DNA of 64,000 bases, from NCBI GenBank assembly GCA_036845725.1, contig DAIUDK010000004.1:25226-89225 (forward strand), read 5' to 3'. Source of the stretch: DSWT01 sp036845725 (GTDB lineage: Bacteria > Chloroflexota > Anaerolineae > B4-G1 > SLSP01). The translations under genes were made by a program, and so were the position numbers. Under the pieces are notes generated by a model. That model saw only the letters and a list, made by a program, of their open reading frames with translations. It was not told the origin of the DNA and made no database searches. Below, piece by piece: positions 15,555-23,355 of this stretch. The first letter of the stretch is position 1; every line of letters begins with the position of its first letter.

Positions 15555-17645
15555 ATGAACGATGACGAAGGGCAAGTGCTTACTCACAAAACTTCTACCT
15601 ACCAGAAAGTTCGACCGGCTATAGGGATCGTGACCCATCGGATTTCCGGTGCGACGGCCTGGTGGCTCGGCGCAGCAGAGATGGCGCGGCAGCAGAACGC
15701 TGATGTGTTTATCCTGAATGCTGGCAATGTGGGTGCGGAGGGCGGCATCGCGGATGACCTCCCCGATGCAGTGCATCATCTGATCGATCCGGAGCGCCTC
15801 GACGGGCTGGTTTTGGTGCAATGGTGGCCCAGCCGCCAGATTTTTGAAACCTTCTACAATCGCTATTACCGTCCCTTGCCGGTGGTGAATCTGCACCGTA
15901 ACTACGAAGGCTATCCCGGCGTTACGGTGGACAACTATCAAAGCATGATGACTCTGTTACGCCATCTGATCGAGGTGCATGGATACCGCCGCCTGGCCTT
16001 CATCGCTGGACCGCCAGATAATCCCTCTGCCGACATCCGGTATGCGGCCTATGTTGCGGTGTTGGCAGAATACAACATTCCCCTGGACGAAAACCTGGTT
16101 CTCCCTGGGGATTTCTCGTCGCCAGCCGGCGCCAACGCTGTGCGCATGCTGCTGGATGAGCGCGGCATGCAGCCCACACGTGATTTTCAAGCCATCGTCG
16201 CCGCGAATGACTATATGGCGTTGGCAGCGCTGGAGGAGTTGCATCGACGGGAGATTCGCGTGCCCCTGGATGTAGCGTTGGTGGGATTCGATGATGTGGG
16301 CGAGGGCGCTTATACGATGCCGTCTGTTACCACCGTGCGTATGCCTAACTTTGCAATGGGCCGCATGGCAACTCAGACCTTGCTGGCAGTCATCAAAGAG
16401 CAGCCAGTTGGCGATTATGTGATGGTGCCTGGCGAATTGGTGCTGCGCCAATCGTGTGGCTGTTTCGTGTCTCCGCTGGCCGATGTCGGTGAGGCGGCCC
16501 AGTTGCTTGGGCCTGGCGGCCCGCCCGCAGGTATGGCTGGCGGCCCGCCCGCAGGTATGGCCGGTGGTCCGCCCGCAGGTATGGCCGGTGGTCCGCCCGC
16601 TGTGCCTTCACCGGAACAACGTATGCGCGCTATCACCGAATTATCGAAGAGCGTGGAACCGGCAGGGCAAGTCCTTGGCGCTGATTGGGCTTCGAACATG
16701 GTTGAGGCCTTTACTACGGTGATCGCCGCCTCTCCGGATGACTCGAAAGCCCCAACTATGCGATTATTAGGTGAGCTTTACGAAATCCTGCGACAATTGC
16801 ACCTCAATGGCTACGATTTGCTTGCACTGGGGCGGAAAATCCTCTTCGTGCTGCGTCGTACGATGCAACCCACGTTGACCGGGATGCAACAGATGCGACG
16901 CGCTGAATCTGTGTGGCAACAGGCAATGGCTTTTGTCACCGACGTAGCCCATCAAATGCAGTTCTCACAACAGTATTATGGTGCGAGTTACATCGACCAG
17001 TTGCGCGTCATTGGTGAGCGCTTGATCACAACCTTTGAGTTGACCGGATTGCTTGATCTGATTGCGCGTGAATTGCCACGTTTGAATATTCCCGGTGTCT
17101 ATATTGCGCTGTACACGGATTCCACACGACAACTCGCGCGGCTTGTGCTGGCCACAAATACAGATGGCCGCAATCCCCAGGGCGTTGAAGGTCAGGTTTT
17201 TCACGCGCGCCAACTGCTGCCAGATAGCTTGTTCGCACATACTCAGCCTACAGTGCGGCTGGTTGTCCCGCTGTACTTTCAGGAAACAGCCCTGGGTTTT
17301 ACCCTTTTCGAGGTCGGGCCAGAGCAGGGCGAGATCTATGAAACGCTTGGACGCCAGATCAGCAGTGCGCTGATGGGAGCGTTGTTGGTGCAGCAGCAGG
17401 AGGAAGCGCAGCAGGATGCTGACATCGCGCGCCAGCGAGCGCAGGCAGCTTTGAGTGACCTGTTGACCACGCGCGCGATCAGTGACCGTGTACGTCAGGC
17501 GACGGATACCGAGGCAATCCTGCGGCTGACGCTCGAATCGTTGAATCAGGCGCTCGGGGCCTCGGTCGGGATGGCGCGTTTGGGGACGCGTGAGCAACTG
17601 CTGGAAATAGCCGGCATCGCGCAGGGTGATGCCAGGTCGAGCTAG
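15555..17645 (+). CDS. LacI-type ligand-binding domain fused to a GAF-like module, no HTH
   Basis: 696 residues. Residues 20-300 are a type I periplasmic-binding fold of the LacI regulator kind: RPAIGIVTHR, HGYRRLAFIAGP, VAANDYMA (215-222), ALVGFDD (241-247), then VPGELVLRQSCGC with cysteines 301 and 303. Only about 20 residues precede the first strand, so there is no DNA-binding headpiece. There is also no signal peptide, so it should be cytoplasmic. A Gly-Pro-rich linker made of GGPPAGMA repeats (321-349) follows, then a helical region and an atypical GAF-like domain (about 505-625) ending QISSALMGALL. A divergent form of the shared tail closes the protein. Likely ligand: a sugar or related small molecule (family inference). 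Confidence 0.85.
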   Translation: MNDDEGQVLTHKTSTYQKVRPAIGIVTHRISGATAWWLGAAEMARQQNADVFILNAGNVGAEGGIADDLPDAVHHLIDPERLDGLVLVQWWPSRQIFETFYNRYYRPLPVVNLHRNYEGYPGVTVDNYQSMMTLLRHLIEVHGYRRLAFIAGPPDNPSADIRYAAYVAVLAEYNIPLDENLVLPGDFSSPAGANAVRMLLDERGMQPTRDFQAIVAANDYMALAALEELHRREIRVPLDVALVGFDDVGEGAYTMPSVTTVRMPNFAMGRMATQTLLAVIKEQPVGDYVMVPGELVLRQSCGCFVSPLADVGEAAQLLGPGGPPAGMAGGPPAGMAGGPPAGMAGGPPAVPSPEQRMRAITELSKSVEPAGQVLGADWASNMVEAFTTVIAASPDDSKAPTMRLLGELYEILRQLHLNGYDLLALGRKILFVLRRTMQPTLTGMQQMRRAESVWQQAMAFVTDVAHQMQFSQQYYGASYIDQLRVIGERLITTFELTGLLDLIARELPRLNIPGVYIALYTDSTRQLARLVLATNTDGRNPQGVEGQVFHARQLLPDSLFAHTQPTVRLVVPLYFQETALGFTLFEVGPEQGEIYETLGRQISSALMGALLVQQQEEAQQDADIARQRAQAALSDLLTTRAISDRVRQATDTEAILRLTLESLNQALGASVGMARLGTREQLLEIAGIAQGDARSS
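16515..16601 (+). repeat. 24-bp tandem repeat encoding GGPPAGMA, 3.6 copies
   Basis: Units start at 16515, 16539 and 16563, with a partial fourth at 16587. They differ only at a few third codon positions (GGC/GGT, GCT/GCC). The repeat encodes a flexible linker between the ligand-binding domain and the helical/GAF part. The other four LacI-type proteins in the window lack it, so it arose locally and could vary in copy number. Confidence 0.9.
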
Positions 17646-17653
17646 GAGCAACT

Positions 17654-20600
17654 ATGGGCCGTCAGAAAAGAACACGCGAAATATCTTCTCCTGACACCGC
17701 ACGTGAGACGGACGCGCGTCCAGAGGCGAAGCGGCGTCCCACGATCGGACTGTTGGTTGGGGAAACCAATTCCTGGTGGGGGCAGTCGCTGTTGCAGGGT
17801 GTGACCGACGCAGCTGAAATGTTCGACGTTGACCTGATATGTTATGTGATCAGCTCACTGCGGGAGAAAGATGTCCCGCGTGGCAACGCGATCTACGCCT
17901 TAGTGAATGCCGATCTCCTGGATGGCGCTATTATCTCCGGTAACATTGCCTATGCGGTAAGACCTGATACATTTAGCGACTATGTCGATAGTCTGCGAAC
18001 CACCATTCCTCTTATTGGGGTTGTGATGGCGCATGAGGGTGTGCCTTCGGTCCTGGTCGATGGCTACAGCGGCATGTATGATAACATCAAGCACTTGATT
18101 GAAGTGCACGGCTGTCGTCGGTTAGCTTTTATTCGCGGTCCAGTAGGCAACTTCGACGCGGATGAACGTTATCGCGCCTATACCACGCTGCTCGAGGAAT
18201 ACGGGATCCCGTATAGCCCGGATTTTGTTGAGGTGAGCAACTTCTCTGCCGGTCGGACGGCGATGGAAACCTTGTGGGCGCGGATACAGGCTGTCCCGCG
18301 TGACGCGGAGGATACCTCGCCCTGGGCTGTTATCGCTGCCAACGACGATATGGCGGTACAGGCGATGACATTGCTGCGGGAGTACGACGTGCGTGTTCCC
18401 GAGGACATCATCGTCGTGGGGTTTGATGATTCCGTTGCCGCGCAGAACCTGGACGTTCCACTGACGACCGTGCGACAGCCGACTCAAGAGATTGGCCAGC
18501 GGGCCATGCAGATGGTGTTACAGCTTTTGCGGGGTGAACCGGTCGAAGAAATCGCGGAGGTGCCGGCGGAGTTGGTTGTGCGCCGGTCATGTGGTTGTCT
18601 GCCGGGGGCAGTGACGCAGATCCCCGTCGAGGCGCAGATCGAACTCATCGATAAACCCCTACCGGCTTTCCCTGGCGTCCCCGCGCCGATGTGGGAGGCG
18701 TTTCTTGCTGGTGTAAGAGGCTCGTCGGCTGACAATTTTCTGATACTTCTCGATCAAGCCCTGCGTGAAGCACGTAACACGGAGGGGCGCATCACCAACT
18801 GGCATCACCTCCTCACCGAAATGCGCCGCCACACACTCACTTACCTGGGCGATCTCACTGCGCGCCATCGGGCTGAGGACTTGCTGCAACAGGCACGTTT
18901 GCTGGTAGGAGACGCAGAGCGGCGTCAGGAAGCATACCGGCGACAACTCATTCAACAACAGGAAACACTTCTAGGTCAGATCGACAACACCTTGAGCACC
19001 ATTTTGCATTTGCAAGAGCTGGCGTTAGCCTTGAATGGGTTATTCCCGCGCATCGGCATTGATTGTTGTTTCGTGTCGTTGTATGAAAACGAAGACCCTC
19101 TGGCGGAAAATGCGCGCCTGCTATTCGAATATGATATTTATCGTCCCGGTGACAGCCCGAAGGTTGAACTCCATACGGAAAGTCCGTGGTTCTCTCCCCC
19201 GCAGTTGATTCCACGGCAAACCCTGTTCGAGGAACGCCGGCGAACCGTTCTGGTGCTACCGCTTACCTTGCAGACACACCAACTTGGCTTTGCGGTGGTG
19301 TGGGGGGGGCAGTATTGGCGACTCTACACCCGCCTGACGCAGCGTTTGAGTGACGTGATCTTCCGGGCGCTGCTGGCACTCGAACAAGAGCGCGCGCAGC
19401 GCGAAGCACAGGCCGCCGAACGCCGCGCAGAAGAGGCACTGCGGGATGTTCTGGTGGCGCAACGGCGCTACATCCAAGGCGCATGGCAAGAACGTGCCGG
19501 GCTTGTGCCGGGGTTTGAATACTCTGACGAGAAGCGTGGCATCAGCGACACGGTTTGGATTCCCGAAATGGGCGTAGCTGTTCAACGGGGCGATGTGGTG
19601 TTGGAACACGACCTTGATGGCGGGCAAACAATGGCCGTGCCGGTTATGCTGTATGGTGAGGAAATCGTCGGCGCTCTGGCTTTCAAGACCACGGATGCCA
19701 TGCCCTGGACCGAGGATCACGTTACACTAGTGCGTACCATCGCTACGGAAATGGCCCTGGCGCTGGAGACACAGCGTCTGTTCTCGGACGTCCAGCGGCG
19801 CGCTTCGCGGCTCTTGGCGGCGGCGGAAATCTCGCGGGTAACGACGTCCATTCTCACGTTGGATGAACTGCTGCCGCAGGCTGTTGATTTGATCCGCGAA
19901 CGGTTCGACTTGTACTACGCCGGTATTTTCCTGGCCGACGACAGCCAGCGCTGGGCCATCCTGCGCGCCGGCACTGGCGAGGCCGGACGTGTGATGCTGG
20001 CACGCAATCACCGGCTCGAAGTTGGCGGTAGTTCGATGATCGGCATGTGCGTGTCTCAAGGTGAGGCCCACATCACGTTCGATACCCGGCATGAAGCCCT
20101 GTACCGCCGGAATCCCTTGTTGCCGGATACCCGGTCGGAATTGGCACTGCCCCTGTTCAGCCGGGGCCGCGTGATTGGCGCAATGACCATCCAGGATACG
20201 CGACCGGGCGCTTTCACGCAGGAGGACATCACTACGCTCCAGACTATGGCCGACCAGCTTGCCAACGCGATTGAGAACGCCCGGCTACTGCGCCGTATGG
20301 AACAAGGTATGCACGAACTCGAACTGGCGACTGGGCAACTGACCCAGGAGTCTTGGCGGAATTTCCTCGAGAACTATCGTCAGTCCTTTGGCTATCGCTA
20401 TCGCCTCGTCGATGTGGAACCGGTAACCGATCCGTCGCCCGAGGCTCAGGTCGCTCTTCAACAACAAAAAACCGTTGCCACGACCGTCAGGCTGTCACCC
20501 ACTGTAGAGGTCGACGAAGAGACTGGCCGGGTGCAGGGCGTGTTGAGTGTCCCTATCCGCGTGCGTAACGAGGTGCTCGGCGTGCTTAACTTGCGGTTTG

Positions 20601-20896
20601 ATGAACCACAGGTTCCTGCAGAAGCCGTTGAACTGGTGGAACAGGTCGCAGCCCGTCTGGGGGCAGCATTGGAAAGCGCCCGCCTGTTGGAGGAATCGCG
20701 CCGTACCGCTACCCGTGAGCAGATTGCGGCCCAGGCCATCAGCGGGATGCGCGAGCGTCTGGACGTCGAGGCGGTGCTGCGGAACGCTGCGCGGGAACTG
20801 CGTGATGCGCTCGATCTGGCGCGGGTGTCGGTACGTCTCGCGCCGCGTTTCGAATCCGCCGATAAGCCGGGGAACGGCGACGCGCCCGTTGTGTAA
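17654..20896 (+). CDS. LacI-type ligand-binding domain with multiple GAF modules, no HTH
   Basis: 1080 residues, starting 8 bases after the preceding LacI-type gene. A basic lead of about 28 residues without a helix-turn-helix precedes the ligand-binding fold (29-312): HLIEVHGCRRLAFIRGP, VIAANDDMAV, IIVVGFDDS, VPAELVVRRSCGC with C313 and C315. An atypical GAF-like region (about 430-575) and a half-GAF (595-715) follow. A canonical GAF (722-885) contains DELLPQAVDLIRERFDLYYA and LLPDTRSELALPL. A second half-GAF (905-1015) and the shared tail (REQIAAQAISGMRERLDVEA) complete it. It is cytoplasmic by lack of signal or membrane helices. A run of eight G at 19302-19309 lies in the coding sequence. 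Confidence 0.87.
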   Translation: MGRQKRTREISSPDTARETDARPEAKRRPTIGLLVGETNSWWGQSLLQGVTDAAEMFDVDLICYVISSLREKDVPRGNAIYALVNADLLDGAIISGNIAYAVRPDTFSDYVDSLRTTIPLIGVVMAHEGVPSVLVDGYSGMYDNIKHLIEVHGCRRLAFIRGPVGNFDADERYRAYTTLLEEYGIPYSPDFVEVSNFSAGRTAMETLWARIQAVPRDAEDTSPWAVIAANDDMAVQAMTLLREYDVRVPEDIIVVGFDDSVAAQNLDVPLTTVRQPTQEIGQRAMQMVLQLLRGEPVEEIAEVPAELVVRRSCGCLPGAVTQIPVEAQIELIDKPLPAFPGVPAPMWEAFLAGVRGSSADNFLILLDQALREARNTEGRITNWHHLLTEMRRHTLTYLGDLTARHRAEDLLQQARLLVGDAERRQEAYRRQLIQQQETLLGQIDNTLSTILHLQELALALNGLFPRIGIDCCFVSLYENEDPLAENARLLFEYDIYRPGDSPKVELHTESPWFSPPQLIPRQTLFEERRRTVLVLPLTLQTHQLGFAVVWGGQYWRLYTRLTQRLSDVIFRALLALEQERAQREAQAAERRAEEALRDVLVAQRRYIQGAWQERAGLVPGFEYSDEKRGISDTVWIPEMGVAVQRGDVVLEHDLDGGQTMAVPVMLYGEEIVGALAFKTTDAMPWTEDHVTLVRTIATEMALALETQRLFSDVQRRASRLLAAAEISRVTTSILTLDELLPQAVDLIRERFDLYYAGIFLADDSQRWAILRAGTGEAGRVMLARNHRLEVGGSSMIGMCVSQGEAHITFDTRHEALYRRNPLLPDTRSELALPLFSRGRVIGAMTIQDTRPGAFTQEDITTLQTMADQLANAIENARLLRRMEQGMHELELATGQLTQESWRNFLENYRQSFGYRYRLVDVEPVTDPSPEAQVALQQQKTVATTVRLSPTVEVDEETGRVQGVLSVPIRVRNEVLGVLNLRFDEPQVPAEAVELVEQVAARLGAALESARLLEESRRTATREQIAAQAISGMRERLDVEAVLRNAARELRDALDLARVSVRLAPRFESADKPGNGDAPVV

Positions 20897-20976
20897 TGGC
20901 AGGAGAAGTTCGTAGGGTGAAGTATGAGGCGCAATGGATACGTTCGGCTCGTTGAGAATCGTTCGAAGGACAGAAA

Positions 20977-23355
20977 ATGATGACTGGCTTAACTGCGCTA
21001 CTCAAATTTAGAGAATGGCCCATTTTCTACAAGATCATGGTGTCGATCATGATCGTTGTGGCGTTGACGCTGGGGATTGCGACCTTTGTCCATGCCGGTA
21101 TATTGCGTGCCCGTGTGCAGGAGGAGGTCGGCGCCAAAGTGGTTGCCCTGGCGGATGGCCGGGTGGGATATATCGCCGATGCTCTGATTGAAAAACTCGC
21201 GTTGCTGCGGACGATGGCATTGGACGCTTCGTTGATCCTTGAGACGCAACTGGCCAATGGGAACTACAGCGGTAACGCGGCAGAAATTGAAAGTGCGTTG
21301 CTGGAGATCGACAGCCAGTGGCTCGTTACTCCTGATGACGACGAGCTGATCCAGACCAACATCAATCCGGGACTGAACCGGGCGGCTGCCCGGTTGGTGG
21401 CCTATGCCAGGACATCACCCGCTCACGCTGAAATCTTCATCACCGATCGCTATGGGGGCCTGGTTGCCGCAACCCGGCGGGTTAGCGACTATTACCAGGC
21501 CGATGAGGCGTGGTGGCAGGCTGCTTACGACAGTGGGCTGGGCGCGTTCCACATTGGCCAGCCCGTGTATGATGAAAGTGCCGGGTACGTCGCTATCCCT
21601 GTGGCAGTGCCGGTTCGCTCACTCTTGGATGGTAAGGCAGTAGGTGTTTTGCGCTCCACGGTGAACATTGATTTCCTTTCTACTGCTTTCCAGACGTTGG
21701 GCGAGGGGCAGATGGGTGTAACACTGGTCGACGAAGAAGGCATGATCCTGGCTGACTCGAACTCGCAGCATGTGGGGCAGACCGTGTCCTCAGCGTGGCT
21801 GGCAGACCTTACCCGTGTCGGTGCACTATGGTTCGAAGGTCGCGACACAGACGGGAAAAGAGTGGTGATTGGCCGGGCGGCTCTCGATGATGCGTTAATC
21901 TCCGAGGCCTCTATCGCCCAGGCCATTCATCGCCTGAACTGGTACCTGTTTGTCTATCAGCCGCAAACCGAAGCCTACACCCGCATTCGTGGCGGTACCT
22001 GGACTATGGCAGGTATGTTGGCGTTGCTCCTCCTCCTGGCGGCAGCAACGGCGTGGTGGTTGGCGCGATCTCTGAGTGCGCCACTCGTCAAACTCCGCAC
22101 GGGGATGCGCCGTTGGCTGGATGGCGACCGGACTCAACGTGTCCAAAGCCACTGGCCCGATGAAATCGGTGAGTTGGCCGAAGCGTTCAATGCGATGGCG
22201 GCGAATATCCAGGAACTGGACGAAGTGTTATCTCGGCGTGACAGCGAACGTGAACGCGAGGGGCGGCGCCGTACCCGCGAATTGGAGGCCACGACCTCGG
22301 TTGGCGAGATCGCCTCCGTCGCGGCGGATGTGACATCGTTGGCGCAGAGCGTGGTGGACCTCTTGCGTGAGCGGTTCGACCTGTATTATGCCGGTTTGTT
22401 CTTGTTGGATGACGCCGGCAAGTGGTTGGTGCTCCATGCCGGTTCGGGTGAGCCTGCTCCGGCCATGATGGCGCAGGATTATCGGGCGGCCGTGGGCGAG
22501 AGGGTCGTCGGGCGTTGCGTGGCTGAAGAGAAACCGATCCTGGTGCGAGACACCGACGCCGACAGTGCGCGCCTGTTCGACCGGCTCCGGCTGCCTGCGA
22601 CATCTGCCGCGGTGGCGATGCCGCTGCGCTCGCGCGGGCAGATCTTTGGCGCGATAGAGGTTCACAGTGATCAGGCTGATGGGTTGGATGCTGAAAGCGC
22701 CGTGGTGTTGCAGACGATTGCCGATCAGGTGGCAGTCGCCATCGACAGCGTGCGATTGTACGCCGAGCGCCAGGAGGCGATGGAGAGCCTCCAGCGTTCG
22801 TATGGCGCAGTGACGCGTGAGGCATGGGAGGCCCTGTTATCGGGACGCGCAGCCGGGTTGGAAGGTTATCAGGCAGAAACTCGGTACATCATGCCGTTGC
22901 CAGTAGCGCCTCCAGAGACGTGGCATCCTGCTGCACGCGTGGCCTGGTCCGAAGGACGTGTGGTGGTGGACGAAACTGCCGACGATCGAGCGCCTGATGG
23001 CGCGGCACCTTCCCTGGCGCTGCCCATCCGTCTGCGCGATGAAGTGCTTGGCGTCGTTGATGTGAGCAAGCGCGGGGATGCCGGCGAATGGAAGCCGGAC
23101 GAGATTGCCCAGTTGGAACAGTTGGTCGGGCAGCTTGGTCTAACGTTGGAGGTTTCCCGCTTTTACCAGGAGTCACGGCGCGCGGCAGCGCACGAGCAGC
23201 TCTTGCGCGAGGTCTCGGAGCGCATTCGTGCGGCCGTCGATGTCGACACGGTGATGCGCATCGCGGTCCAGGAAGTCGGGGAGGTGTTGAAACGCCCAGT
23301 CTTTGTCTACCTGGAGAATAAGGCCGACGATAAGGGGAGAAACATCGATGAATAA
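20977..23355 (+). CDS. Double-Cache, HAMP, GAF membrane sensor
   Basis: 792 residues. Helices at about 19-41 and 342-363 flank a large ectodomain with double-Cache features: EIFITDRYGGLVAATRRVSD, DEAWWQAAYDSGLGAFHIG, VAIPVAVPV and a second lobe with VTLVDEEGMILADS. A HAMP (SLSAPLVKLRTGM then DEIGELAEAFNAMAANIQ), a canonical GAF (about 438-595), a half-GAF and the shared tail (AHEQLLREVSERIRAAVDVD) follow. GAAGGA lies 8 bases before the start. The 80-base upstream spacer shows no terminator or clear promoter. The last codons overlap the next gene by 8 bases (ATGAATAA), the first of four successive overlaps. It would bind a small ligand outside the cell; the ligand is unknown. Confidence 0.88.
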   Translation: MMTGLTALLKFREWPIFYKIMVSIMIVVALTLGIATFVHAGILRARVQEEVGAKVVALADGRVGYIADALIEKLALLRTMALDASLILETQLANGNYSGNAAEIESALLEIDSQWLVTPDDDELIQTNINPGLNRAAARLVAYARTSPAHAEIFITDRYGGLVAATRRVSDYYQADEAWWQAAYDSGLGAFHIGQPVYDESAGYVAIPVAVPVRSLLDGKAVGVLRSTVNIDFLSTAFQTLGEGQMGVTLVDEEGMILADSNSQHVGQTVSSAWLADLTRVGALWFEGRDTDGKRVVIGRAALDDALISEASIAQAIHRLNWYLFVYQPQTEAYTRIRGGTWTMAGMLALLLLLAAATAWWLARSLSAPLVKLRTGMRRWLDGDRTQRVQSHWPDEIGELAEAFNAMAANIQELDEVLSRRDSEREREGRRRTRELEATTSVGEIASVAADVTSLAQSVVDLLRERFDLYYAGLFLLDDAGKWLVLHAGSGEPAPAMMAQDYRAAVGERVVGRCVAEEKPILVRDTDADSARLFDRLRLPATSAAVAMPLRSRGQIFGAIEVHSDQADGLDAESAVVLQTIADQVAVAIDSVRLYAERQEAMESLQRSYGAVTREAWEALLSGRAAGLEGYQAETRYIMPLPVAPPETWHPAARVAWSEGRVVVDETADDRAPDGAAPSLALPIRLRDEVLGVVDVSKRGDAGEWKPDEIAQLEQLVGQLGLTLEVSRFYQESRRAAAHEQLLREVSERIRAAVDVDTVMRIAVQEVGEVLKRPVFVYLENKADDKGRNIDE

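Noticed and set aside
15555..17645. Annotation of the LacI-type proteins as transcriptional repressors
   Set aside because: The binding fold starts within about 20-30 residues of the N-terminus in each of the five proteins, leaving no room for the helix-turn-helix and hinge helix.
19302..19309. Runs of seven or eight G inside several sensor genes (for example 19302-19309 and 41577-41584) as phase-variation tracts
   Set aside because: All frames are intact, and a rough estimate for this base composition and window length allows several such runs by chance. Without read data there is no sign of variation.
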